Of a stretch of 64,000 nt of DNA, positions 26,409 through 34,526 are shown piece by piece. Origin of the DNA: Streptomyces sp. ALI-76-A (lineage in GTDB: Bacteria; Actinomycetota; Actinomycetes; Streptomycetales; Streptomycetaceae); contig NZ_JASVWB010000002.1 of the NCBI RefSeq assembly GCF_030287445.1, forward strand, positions 3,720,001-3,784,000. The letters are read 5' to 3'. The notes beneath the pieces were generated by a model, which was not told where the DNA came from, did no database searches, and saw only the letters and a program-made list of their open reading frames with translations. The position numbers and the translations under genes are program-made. The stretch's first letter is position 1. Each line of letters begins with the position of its first letter.

Positions 26409-27682
26409 GGCCGCGGACCTGGGTGCTGGTCCTGGCCGCGGTGTTCGCCGTGCTCCAGCTCGCGAACGTCTCCGGCCGGGACACCCCCGACAGCAAGAAC
26501 TACCTGTCGTACGCGCTGAGTCTGCGCGGTGACAGCAAGCGGGAGGCGGCGGCCGCGACCATCGCCTACGCCTGCGCGGGCAAGGCGTCGATCGCGCTGC
26601 GCGCCCAGAAGGTCGACGTGGTCCGCTTCCACGCGCCGAGCCCCACCCGGCGGGTGCAGGAGACGTGCCGGGCGGCGGAGTGGCGGGGCGTGGACGCGCG
26701 GCTGCGGGCGGGGCAGACGGGCGGGCACACCGTGCCGTTCATGCCCGAGCGGTTCATGCGGATCTTCGAGGCGCGGCCCGGCTACCCGGTGTTCCTGGTG
26801 CCGTTCCTCACCCTGCTGGGCGTGAAGTGGGGCCTGTGGGCGGCGGGCGTCGTCGTGGCGGTGGCGGGCGGTGTGCTGGCCTTCCTGATCCTGCGGACGC
26901 TGTCCGTGCCACTGCCGCTCGCGCTGACCGGGCAGGCGCTGTTCTACGTCCTGCCGTGCGGGACGACCGCGATGCGGCCCATGACGGAGGGCCTGCTGCT
27001 GGCGCTGACGCTGGCGGCGGTGTGGGGGTGCGCTCTGGTGCTGCACGGGCGGCGGGAGCGGGCCGGTCTGTGGCTGGTGGGCGGCTCGCTGCTGGCCCTG
27101 TTCACCGTGAAGCACTCCCAGGCACTGTTCCTCGGGCTCTGCCTGGCGGCGGCGGGCGCGGTGATCGCCGTCCGGGCGTGGCGGCGGGGACGGGCGCCGG
27201 GGCGCGGGGTGGTCGCGCTCGGGGTGGTGGGCTGCTGCGGGCTGGCCGGGACGCTGCTGCTGGCCCGGGTGCTGCACTACCCGTCCGGGTCGGAGAGCCT
27301 CCAGGACCTGCTCACCGGGCACTTCGCCCGGCCCGACCGGGTCCGGCCGTGGCCGGAGTTCCTGCACCTCCAGGTCAACTTCTGGGTGGAGTGGCTGCGC
27401 CGGCAGCTGTGGGAGCCGCTGTTCCTGGTGGCGCTGGCCACCGGGGCGTGGGGCGCGCTGCGGGGGCGGCGGGTGTTCGGCGGGTTCCTGCTGGCGGCCG
27501 CGTTCACCGGGATCCTCACGCAGGCCGGGCATCCCGACATCACCATCTGGGGCGGCCGGCTGATCGTGCTGGCGTGGCTGCTGCCGGTGGTGGGGGTGCC
27601 GTTGCTGCTGGAGCGGCTCGGCCGGGGGACGGTTCCGGTTCCGGCGCAGGGGCACGCCGATCGGGCTCACTCGATGAGGTGA
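26405..27682 (+). CDS. Polytopic membrane protein, possible GT-C glycosyltransferase
   Basis: A 425-residue integral membrane protein with an N-terminal signal-anchor, an extracytoplasmic loop of about 110 residues (about 25-135) containing DTPDSKNYLSYA, then about seven to eight helices. A lipid-linked-sugar-dependent GT-C transferase would fit: an acidic residue pair early in the first outer loop (GRDTPDSKNY) and the operon with wall-polymer enzymes. No motif proves it. GTG 26405 overlaps the stop of the fusion gene upstream (GTGA). It could instead be a flippase or polymer-modifying protein. Confidence 0.65.
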   Translation: MRPRTWVLVLAAVFAVLQLANVSGRDTPDSKNYLSYALSLRGDSKREAAAATIAYACAGKASIALRAQKVDVVRFHAPSPTRRVQETCRAAEWRGVDARLRAGQTGGHTVPFMPERFMRIFEARPGYPVFLVPFLTLLGVKWGLWAAGVVVAVAGGVLAFLILRTLSVPLPLALTGQALFYVLPCGTTAMRPMTEGLLLALTLAAVWGCALVLHGRRERAGLWLVGGSLLALFTVKHSQALFLGLCLAAAGAVIAVRAWRRGRAPGRGVVALGVVGCCGLAGTLLLARVLHYPSGSESLQDLLTGHFARPDRVRPWPEFLHLQVNFWVEWLRRQLWEPLFLVALATGAWGALRGRRVFGGFLLAAAFTGILTQAGHPDITIWGGRLIVLAWLLPVVGVPLLLERLGRGTVPVPAQGHADRAHSMR

Positions 27683-27775
27683 CGGGCCGCTCGACGGGGT
27701 GAGGCCCGGCTAAGCCGCCGACGCCGGCGGGAACATACGGCCAATGCCTCACCCCCTCCGTGTTCCCCCCGTCCG

Positions 27776-29335
27776 ATGAGCGCCGGCGTTCTGGTCCGGC
27801 GGGCCACGAGCGGCGCGACGGCGCTGCGCGGCGGTCGCGCCTGGCGGCCCACCCCGTACCAGGTCTTCGGGTTCCTGTTCTGGCTGCTGGTGTCGCTGGC
27901 CTACTGGCGGGTGCCGCTGTGCTGCGACGCCGGCCAGCACGCCGCGGTCGTCGAACGCCTCAAGGCCCATCTGCTCCGGCCGCGCCACCCGATGGCCGAC
28001 CTGCCGGGCGCGGGCAGCCCGTACTACTCGCCGTACGCGGTCGCGCAGGGCGCGTTCGCCCGGCTGACGGGGCTGGGCGGCTGGGAGGTGGTGAAGCTCG
28101 CCGGACCGCTGAACCTGCTGGTCCTGCTGACCGGCATCGGCCGGTTCGTGCGCGTGCTGACGCCGAGACCGTGGGCGGCGGTGCTGGCGCCGGCCGCGAT
28201 GACACTGCTGTGGGGCACCGAGCGGGCCTGGTGGAGCGGGTACCTCGGGCTGATGTCGATGACGGGGAACCTGGGATACCCGTCGACGTTCGCGATCGGG
28301 CTGGCGTTCTGGGCGTGGGGATGGACGGGGGCGCGGGCCCGGGGCACGGTGCGCGGGGTGCGTCGTGCGGGGCCGCGCGGGCCGGCGGGTGTGTCCGGGT
28401 ACGCCGGGTTGGGCGCGCTGTACGGGCTGATCCTGCTGATCCACCCGATCACTGCGGTGGCGGCGGTACTGGGGGCGGTCGCGTTCGTGGCGGGGTGGCA
28501 GCGGGGCTGGTCCCGGGCCCTGGCCGGGCGCTGGGCGCTGACCGGCGGGACGGCCCTGCTGGTGGCCGTCTGCTGGCCGTACTTCGACGTGTTCGCGCTG
28601 GCCGGGAACGGCAGCGTGGACGCCATGCACCGGCGGCTGTACCGGGACCTCGGCGGGCACTTCTGGCTGGCGCTGCTGGGGCTGCCGGCGCTGTGGCTGC
28701 GGGCGCGGCGGGGTTCCCGGCGCGATCCGCTGGTGCTGATGTTCGCCCTCGACTGCCTGGTCGTGGCGTACGGCTGGGTGAGCGGGCACTACACGTACGG
28801 CCGGATCCTCGGGCTGACGCTGGTGCCGCTGCAGTTCGCGCTGGCGGTGGAGCTGGCGGCACCGCGGCCGTGGCGGGTCTGGCGCCGGGTACTGGGCGGG
28901 GCCGCGGCGGCCGGGGCGTGCGTGGGCTTTCTCACCGTGCAGGCCGGAGCCGTCGTCCCGCGAACCCTGGACCCGGTCGGCTTCGCGCAGCCGCCGCGCT
29001 GGCCCACGTACGAGTGGGCCGCGCGGCACATCGGGCCCGGGGAGGTGGTGATCACCGACGGCTACTACGCCGTCCACGCGATCGCGGGTCACGGCCCGAA
29101 CCTCGCCGCGCCCGCCTGGCCGGACCCGGCGCTGGACGAACGGGAGCGGCTGCGGCGGCTCGCCGACGTCCGCGCCTACCTCGCCCCGACCTCGACCCGC
29201 GCCGTGCGCACCGCCGTCGCCCGCCGCTATCACGTGCGGTGGCTGCTGCTGACGCGCTGGCGCACCGTGCCCGGGGAGGCGGTGGTGGTGGCGTGGAACG
29301 CGCGGACGGGGGAGGTGCTGGCGCGGGTCGGGTGA
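27776..29335 (+). CDS. Polytopic membrane protein, paralogue of the protein at 39738-41294
   Basis: A 519-residue membrane protein with about ten helices and a soluble C-terminal part (about 405-519) outside the membrane. It shares aligned segments with the minus-strand protein at 39738-41294: SPYYSP after the first helix, WSGYLGLMS versus WSGFLGLNS, LYRDLGGHF versus LYRDLAGRF, and GHYTYGRIL versus GHWSWGRVL. Both may be GT-C-type enzymes of the same wall-polymer pathway. ATG 27776 has no obvious ribosome-binding site and lies 93 bases after the previous gene. Function unproven. Confidence 0.7.
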   Translation: MSAGVLVRRATSGATALRGGRAWRPTPYQVFGFLFWLLVSLAYWRVPLCCDAGQHAAVVERLKAHLLRPRHPMADLPGAGSPYYSPYAVAQGAFARLTGLGGWEVVKLAGPLNLLVLLTGIGRFVRVLTPRPWAAVLAPAAMTLLWGTERAWWSGYLGLMSMTGNLGYPSTFAIGLAFWAWGWTGARARGTVRGVRRAGPRGPAGVSGYAGLGALYGLILLIHPITAVAAVLGAVAFVAGWQRGWSRALAGRWALTGGTALLVAVCWPYFDVFALAGNGSVDAMHRRLYRDLGGHFWLALLGLPALWLRARRGSRRDPLVLMFALDCLVVAYGWVSGHYTYGRILGLTLVPLQFALAVELAAPRPWRVWRRVLGGAAAAGACVGFLTVQAGAVVPRTLDPVGFAQPPRWPTYEWAARHIGPGEVVITDGYYAVHAIAGHGPNLAAPAWPDPALDERERLRRLADVRAYLAPTSTRAVRTAVARRYHVRWLLLTRWRTVPGEAVVVAWNARTGEVLARVG

Positions 29336-29366
29336 GGGGGTCCGGGGCCGGTGCGCCGGGCGGGGG

Positions 29367-29780
29367 CTACTCGATGACGAGGTCGACCTCGATGTTGCCG
29401 CGGGTGGCGTTGGAGTAGGGGCAGACCTGGTGGGCCTGCTCGACCAGCTTGCGGCCGGTCGCCTCGTCCACGGTGTCGGGCAGCTCGACGCGCAGGGCGA
29501 CCTTGAGGCCGAAGCCCTCGCCCTGCTTGCCTATGCCGACCTCGGCGGTCACGGCGGCGTCGCTGACGTCGACCTTGGCCTGGCGGCCGACGAGGCCGAG
29601 GGCGCTGCCGAAGCACGCGGCGTAGCCGGCGGCGAACAGCTGCTCCGGGTTGGTGCCCTGACCGTTGCCGCCCATCTCCACCGGGATGCCGAGTGCGAGG
29701 TCCAGGGTGCCGTCGGAGGAGACGGCACGGCCGTCCCGGCCGTGGGTGGCGGTGGCGACAGCGGTGTAGAGCGCGTCCAT
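29367..29780 (-). CDS. ohr: Organic hydroperoxide resistance protein (OsmC/Ohr family)
   Basis: A 137-residue Ohr peroxidase. The two redox cysteines are present: peroxidatic Cys56 in AACFGSAL and resolving Cys120 in QVCPYSNATRGN. It reduces organic and fatty-acid hydroperoxides using lipoylated-protein-derived electrons. It diverges from a MarR-type ohrR gene across 121 bases holding a palindromic operator, the classical ohr/ohrR module. Why this module sits inside the wall-polymer island is not clear; insertion between existing genes is likely. Confidence 0.95.
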   Translation of the reverse strand: MDALYTAVATATHGRDGRAVSSDGTLDLALGIPVEMGGNGQGTNPEQLFAAGYAACFGSALGLVGRQAKVDVSDAAVTAEVGIGKQGEGFGLKVALRVELPDTVDEATGRKLVEQAHQVCPYSNATRGNIEVDLVIE

Positions 29781-29850
29781 GGAAGATCCATCCCTCTCGA
29801 GTCACGGAGCGGCGGCCCGTACCGGCCGCCTCACGACCACGAGTAGAGCA

Positions 29851-29865
29851 CACAATTCAATTGTG
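29851..29865. promoter_or_regulatory. OhrR operator
   Basis: CACAATTCAATTGTG is a perfect 15-bp palindrome around a central C, very AT-rich for this genome and close to known OhrR boxes (ACAATT..AATTGT). It lies between ohr and ohrR and would control both. Confidence 0.85.
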
Positions 29866-29901
29866 CACAACTAAATGGCTCACACGAGCTATCCTGGAGG
29901 C

Positions 29902-30387
29902 ATGACCCCGACGCCGACCCCCGCCACCACCGAGAACTGGCTGCGCCTGGACTCCCAGATCTGCTTCTCCCTGCACGCGGCCTCCCGCGCCTTCAACGGC
30001 GTGTACCGGGTGATCCTCAAGGACCTCGGGCTCACCTACCCGCAGTACCTGGTGATGCTGGTGCTGTGGGAACAGGGCGACATGCCGGTCAAGAAGCTCG
30101 GTGAGCACCTGCGCCTGGACTCCGGCACGCTGTCGCCGCTGCTCAAGCGGCTGGAGTCGGCCGGCCTCGTCCGGCGGGAGCGCAGCGTCCGGGACGAACG
30201 CTCGGTGGAGGTGCGGCTGACCGAGCAGGGCGTGGCGCTGCGCGAGCGCGCCGTGCGGGTACCGCACCGGATCGCCGCCGCGACCGGGTTCGACCTCGAC
30301 GAGATCCGCGAGCTGCGTGCACGCCTCGACCGGCTCACCTCGACGCTGGACGCGGCGGCGCTGGGCGAGCCGCCGGAGTGCCGGTGA
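29902..30387 (+). CDS. ohrR: MarR-family organic-peroxide sensor OhrR
   Basis: A 161-residue winged-helix regulator. Cys21 in QICFSLH is at the position of the peroxide-sensing cysteine of OhrR. The winged helix spans about 55-110 (MPVKKLGEHLRLDSGTLSPL, wing SVRDERSVEVRLT). Start ATG 29902 follows GGAGG closely; an upstream in-frame start would cross that site. It should repress ohr and itself until the cysteine is oxidised. Confidence 0.93.
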   Translation: MTPTPTPATTENWLRLDSQICFSLHAASRAFNGVYRVILKDLGLTYPQYLVMLVLWEQGDMPVKKLGEHLRLDSGTLSPLLKRLESAGLVRRERSVRDERSVEVRLTEQGVALRERAVRVPHRIAAATGFDLDEIRELRARLDRLTSTLDAAALGEPPECR

Positions 30388-30620
30388 GCTCCACGGCGGT
30401 GGGAGAGGCGCCGGAGCGCCGGTGAACCCCGGCACCGGCACGGCCGGCGAGGAGACCCGCGTACACGCCCGTGCGGGGTACGCCTCCGGCACACCCGACG
30501 CGCCGGCCCGCGCGCCCGCCGCCGCGGGCCGCGCCGCCTGTTTGACTGAGTACGGGCATCGGAGTCCACCGGCGTCACCACAGGCCGGCGGACGACCAAC
30601 GGACGAGGGGACGGCCTCCC

Positions 30621-31601
30621 ATGACCTGGCTGATCACCGGCGGCGCCGGCTACATCGGGGCGCACGTCGTGCGCGCGATGACCGACGCGGGCGAACGGAC
30701 CGTCGTGTACGACGACCTGTCCACCGGCATCGCCGACCGGGTCCCCGCGGACGTACCGCTGGTGACCGGCTCCACCCTGGACGGTGAGCTCCTGGCGCGC
30801 ACCCTGGCCGGCCACGCGGTCACCGGTGTCGTCCATCTGGCCGCGAAGAAGCAGGTGGGCGAGTCGGTGGAGCGCCCGCTGCACTACTACCGGGAGAACG
30901 TCGAGGGTCTGCGCGTCCTCCTGGAGGCGGTGACCGCGGCGGGCGTGCGGTCGTTCGTGTTCTCCTCCTCCGCGGCGGTGTACGGCATGCCGGACGTGGA
31001 GCTGGTGACCGAGGAGACCCCCTGCGTGCCCGTCTCGCCGTACGGCGAGACCAAGCTGGCCGGGGAGTGGCTGGTCCGGGCCACCGGCCGGGCGACGGGC
31101 CTGTCCACGGCGTCGCTGCGCTACTTCAACGTGGCCGGGGCGGCGAGCCCCGTCCTCGCGGACACCGGCGTCTTCAACCTCGTCCCCATGGTCTTCGAGA
31201 AGCTGACCGAGGACGCGCCCCCGCGGGTGTTCGGCGACGACTACGCCACCCCGGACGGGACCTGCGTCCGTGACTACATCCACGTGGCCGACCTGGCCGA
31301 GGCCCATGTCGCCGCGGCCCACGCCCTCCAGGCGTCCCCCGGCCGCGATCTCACCCTCAACATCGGCCGGGGCGAGGGCGTGTCGGTGCGCGAGATGATC
31401 GACCGCATCAACGCCCTCACGGGACACGACCGTCCCCCGGCCGTCGGCCCGCGCCGCCCCGGCGACCCGGCCCGCGTGGTCGCCTCCGCCGACCGCGCCG
31501 CCGCCGAACTGGGGTGGAAGGCCAAGCACGACATCCAGGACATGATCACGTCGGCCTGGGCGGGCTGGGTACGCCTGCATCCGGAAGCCGCCCGCGGCTG
31601 A
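30621..31601 (+). CDS. galE: UDP-glucose 4-epimerase
   Basis: A 326-residue extended short-chain dehydrogenase. NAD-binding GGAGYIG at 7-13, SSS at 115-117, and the catalytic Tyr141/Lys145 pair (YGETK) are all intact; LRYFNVAGA further confirms GalE. It interconverts UDP-glucose and UDP-galactose, and could supply UDP-galactose for the wall polymers made by neighbouring enzymes. ATG 30621 lies about ten bases after GAGGGG. The 233-base spacer from ohrR contains no gene. Confidence 0.93.
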   Translation: MTWLITGGAGYIGAHVVRAMTDAGERTVVYDDLSTGIADRVPADVPLVTGSTLDGELLARTLAGHAVTGVVHLAAKKQVGESVERPLHYYRENVEGLRVLLEAVTAAGVRSFVFSSSAAVYGMPDVELVTEETPCVPVSPYGETKLAGEWLVRATGRATGLSTASLRYFNVAGAASPVLADTGVFNLVPMVFEKLTEDAPPRVFGDDYATPDGTCVRDYIHVADLAEAHVAAAHALQASPGRDLTLNIGRGEGVSVREMIDRINALTGHDRPPAVGPRRPGDPARVVASADRAAAELGWKAKHDIQDMITSAWAGWVRLHPEAARG

Positions 31602-31910
31602 CCCGCCCGGTGGGAGCCCGGAGCGGGGAGAGCACGGCGGGCGGGAGAGCGCGGCGGCCGGGTTTCGAGGCCGGTACCGGGGCCCCGTCAGCCCGGGACG
31701 CCCGGCACGTCCGCGGCGGGAGCGCCGCACCTCCTGCGCGAGCGCCCAGCCGGCGCTCAGGAAGACCACGGCTCCGGTCCCGGTCCACCGCGCCGACGCC
31801 CCGGCCCGGTGGTCCCGCACCACGAGCAGCGGAAGTCCCGCGCTCACGAGGAACCCGGACGCGGAGATCAGGGTGCCGATGTTCCCCGCGGCCCTCCGCA
31901 CCCGGACGGC
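31602..31910. other. Spacer with a possible membrane-protein remnant on the minus strand
   Basis: No secure gene. On the minus strand from GTG 31901 about 60 codons read as two hydrophobic segments joined by a polar loop (NIGTLISASGFLVSAG and GAVVFLSAGWALAQE), immediately after the stop of the response-regulator gene. The frame then runs on antisense into galE without a sensible end. It may be the decayed start of a lost membrane gene, for example a sensor, or chance. Confidence 0.35.
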
Positions 31911-32555
31911 CTACGCGTTGTTCAGGTAGGTCAGCACCGCCAGCACCCGCCGGTGCCCGCTGTCGCTCTGCTCCAGCCCCAGCTTCAGGAACACGTTGCC
32001 GATGTGCTTGTGGACCGACCGCTCGGTGACGACCAGCGTCCTGGCGATGGTCGCGTTGTCGAGTCCCTCTGCCATCAGCCTCAGCACCTCCCGCTCCCGT
32101 GGGGTCAGCGAGTCGAGCGGCGTGTCCCGGCGCCGGGTCAGCAGCTCGGTCACCACCTCGGGGTCCAGGGCCGTGCCCCCGGCCGCGACCCGCGCCAGCG
32201 CGTCCAGGAACTCGTCGACCCGCCCCACCCGGTCCTTGAGCAGATAGCCGAGGCCGGCCGCGCCCCCGCCCAGCAGTTCGGCGGCGTACGACTCCTCGAC
32301 GTACTGCGACAGCACCAGCACCGGCAGCCCGGGAAGCTCCCGGCGCGCGGCGAGGGCGGCCCGCAGGCCCTCGTCGCGGAAGTCGGGCGGCATACGGACG
32401 TCCAGGACGGCGACGTCGGGCCGGTGGACCAGCAACGCGGGCAGGACCTCGGGGCCGGTACCGACCACGGCCACCACCTCGTGTCCGGCCGAGGTCAGCA
32501 GCAGGACCAGCCCCTCGCGCAGCAGGGCGTTGTCCTCGGCGATCACCACTCTCAT
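31911..32555 (-). CDS. NarL/LuxR-type response regulator (orphan)
   Basis: A 214-residue regulator. The receiver domain has acidic pair Glu7/Asp8, phosphoacceptor Asp52 (VLDVRMPP) and the lysine in YLLKDRV. The LuxR helix-turn-helix is at about 148-205 (LTPREREVLRLMAEGLDNATIA). ATG 32555 is preferred over ATG 32564 three codons upstream. No histidine kinase gene is adjacent; the gene is separated by 56 bases from the TetR gene upstream. Its input is therefore unknown. Confidence 0.9.
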   Translation of the reverse strand: MRVVIAEDNALLREGLVLLLTSAGHEVVAVVGTGPEVLPALLVHRPDVAVLDVRMPPDFRDEGLRAALAARRELPGLPVLVLSQYVEESYAAELLGGGAAGLGYLLKDRVGRVDEFLDALARVAAGGTALDPEVVTELLTRRRDTPLDSLTPREREVLRLMAEGLDNATIARTLVVTERSVHKHIGNVFLKLGLEQSDSGHRRVLAVLTYLNNA

Positions 32556-32611
32556 GGGCCCCATGGTCCTACGGGACCCTCAGGCGGGTACGGGCGCGGT
32601 CGGCCAGGACG

Positions 32612-33238
32612 TCACAGCGCCTTGACCGCCGCCGCCGTGGCCCGCGCCAGGGACCCCAGATAGCCCTTCGGGAGCTTCGGGCTGCGGATGACCACCGCGC
32701 GCCAGTACAGCGGACCCGAGACCAGGTCCAGGGCGAGGTCCTGGTCGACGCCCCGGCGGATCTCGCCGCGCTGCTCCGCCGCCGCGACGATCTTGCTGGC
32801 GACGCCCTCCTGCCCTTCCCGCAGGGCCTTCTGGAGGGCCTCGGCGATCTCGGGGTTGCGGGCCGCCTCGGCCTGGAGGTCGGGGATGACCTGCGAGGCC
32901 ACGGGGTGACGCAGGGCCCGGGAGGTCACCTCGTACAGCAGTCGCAGGTCGCCCTCCAGGGTGCCGGTGTCCGGCACGGGCAGGCCCTGTACGGCGATCG
33001 CCGAGACCAGATCGAGGACGAGGTGCAGCTTGGAGCGCCAGCGGCGGTACACGGCGGTCTTGCCGACGCCCGCGCGGCGCGCGATCCCCTCGATGGACAT
33101 CCGCGCGTAGCCGACGGCCGCGAGCTCCTCGAACACGGCCGCCCGGATGGCCTCGGTCACGTCCTCCCGGAGCACGGCCGCCCCGGCGGGGGCCCGGCGG
33201 CGCGGACGCTGCTGCGGCTCGTCGGCGTTGCTGGTCAT
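32612..33238 (-). CDS. TetR-family transcriptional regulator
   Basis: A 208-residue regulator with an N-terminal helix-turn-helix (SIEGIARRAGVGKTAVYRRW, about 48-67) and a helical ligand domain of the TetR C-terminal type. ATG 33238 (MTSNADEP) is preferred; ATG 33250 is possible. It is divergent from the polymer-exporter genes, and five CGNNACGGNNCCGTNNCG palindromes fill the space between them. It therefore probably represses itself and the exporter operon. The ligand may be a lipid-linked precursor or an envelope-acting compound, which is inference. Confidence 0.9.
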   Translation of the reverse strand: MTSNADEPQQRPRRRAPAGAAVLREDVTEAIRAAVFEELAAVGYARMSIEGIARRAGVGKTAVYRRWRSKLHLVLDLVSAIAVQGLPVPDTGTLEGDLRLLYEVTSRALRHPVASQVIPDLQAEAARNPEIAEALQKALREGQEGVASKIVAAAEQRGEIRRGVDQDLALDLVSGPLYWRAVVIRSPKLPKGYLGSLARATAAAVKAL

Positions 33239-33262
33239 ACGAACCAGCATAGGGCGTAACGA

Positions 33263-33465
33263 CGAAACGGGACCGTCCCGACGCTGGACGACGCTGCGAA
33301 GCGGACCGTCCCGCGGCCGGACGTCATGCGGAGTGAGGCCTTCCGAGGCCGGACGTCACAACGGAACGGGTCCGTCCCGACGAGTGGACGTCACGACGAA
33401 ACGGTTGCGTTCCGACGTCGAGTCGTCCTACTCTCACGTTGCGACGATACGGTCCCGTCCCGACG
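33263..33465. promoter_or_regulatory. Array of five TetR-type operators
   Basis: Five 17-18 bp imperfect palindromes of the form CGNNACGGNNCCGTNNCG lie at 33263-33280, 33297-33313, 33362-33379, 33397-33414 and 33445-33462, each followed by ACG or CGG. Copies 1, 3 and 5 match the consensus fully; copy 4 has one half-site change; copy 2 is one base shorter. They lie between the tetR and wzm starts. Centre spacings are about 34, 65, 35 and 48 bases. Confidence 0.8.
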
Positions 33466-33596
33466 TGAGAGAACGTGCGGAGAAGCGTGGGGAGACGCCG
33501 GGCGACGGACCCGCCGGCCGCACGCATCGCACCACCAGGCCCCACGCACCACACCACCCCACGCACCACACCACCCCCCGAACGAAAGCAGCGGAT

Positions 33597-34526
33597 GTGA
33601 GCCAGGTCCTCCACACACCGCCCCCGACGACGGCACCCGCGACGGCACCGCCCGCCGACGACCTCGCGGCGCTCGCCGCCCGCCACGGCCTCTCCGTCAG
33701 CGGCGCCCGCCCCTCCCTGCCGGAGTACGTCCGCGAGCTGTGGGCGCGACGCCACTTCATCACCGCCTTCTCGACCGCCAAGCTCACCTCCCAGTACAGC
33801 CAGGCCAAGCTGGGACAGGTGTGGCAGGTGATGACGCCGTTGCTGAACGCGGCGGTCTACTTCTTCATCTTCGGGGTGCTGCTCGGCACCAAGAAGGGCG
33901 TGCCCGACTACATCCCGTTCCTGGTCACAGGCGTGTTCATCTGGACGTTCACGCAGAGCTCAATCATGGCGGGCACCCGCGCGATCTCCGGCAACCTCGG
34001 CCTCGTGCGCGCCCTGCACTTCCCGCGGGCCGCGCTGCCGATCTCCTTCTGCCTCCAGCAGCTCCAGCAGCTGATGTTCTCGATGTCCGCGCTGGTGGTC
34101 ATCCTGCTCTGCTTCGGTGTCCCGGTCGCCGCCTCCTGGCTGCTGGCGATCCCGGCGCTGGTGCTCCAGTTCACCTTCAACGCGGGCGTCTCCATGATCC
34201 TGGCCCGGCTGGGCGCGAAGACCCCCGACATCGCCCAGCTGATGCCGTTCGTGCTGCGCACCTGGATGTACGTGTCCGGGGTGATGTGGAGCATCGACCA
34301 CCTGCTCAGCAAGCACGGCGACCTGCCGTCCTGGGTGGCGCCCGTGCTCCAGGCCAACCCGGCGGCCGTCTACATCGACCTGATGCGGTTCGCGCTGATC
34401 GACAGCTTCAAGGCCGGCCGGCTGCCGCAGCACGTGTGGCTGCTGGCGACGGGCTGGGCCCTGCTCGCCGGGGTCGGCGGGTTCATCTACTTCTGGAAGG
34501 CTGAGGAGACGTACGGCCGTGGCTGA
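33597..34526 (+). CDS. Wall-polymer ABC exporter permease (TagG/Wzm type)
   Basis: A 309-residue ABC-2 type permease starting at GTG 33597. The N-terminal 70 residues are cytoplasmic, followed by six helices. Family features are LWARRHFITAFSTAKL before the first helix, SQAKLGQVWQVMTP and the final FWKAEETYGRG tail. It exports lipid-linked teichoic-acid-like polymers together with the ATPase encoded next, whose GTG overlaps this stop by eight bases. A Pro/Thr-rich lead of about 25 residues is unusual but typical for Streptomyces versions. Expression is probably TetR-controlled. Confidence 0.9.
   Translation: MSQVLHTPPPTTAPATAPPADDLAALAARHGLSVSGARPSLPEYVRELWARRHFITAFSTAKLTSQYSQAKLGQVWQVMTPLLNAAVYFFIFGVLLGTKKGVPDYIPFLVTGVFIWTFTQSSIMAGTRAISGNLGLVRALHFPRAALPISFCLQQLQQLMFSMSALVVILLCFGVPVAASWLLAIPALVLQFTFNAGVSMILARLGAKTPDIAQLMPFVLRTWMYVSGVMWSIDHLLSKHGDLPSWVAPVLQANPAAVYIDLMRFALIDSFKAGRLPQHVWLLATGWALLAGVGGFIYFWKAEETYGRG

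Noticed and set aside
30036..31901. 621-codon minus-strand frame over ohrR and galE
   Set aside because: Mostly a shadow of galE; only its first 60 codons look protein-like and are reported as a possible remnant.
33541..33590. Repeated CCCACGCACCACACCAC units before wzm considered as regulatory sites
   Set aside because: Only two short copies of simple sequence without symmetry; more likely slippage in the leader.
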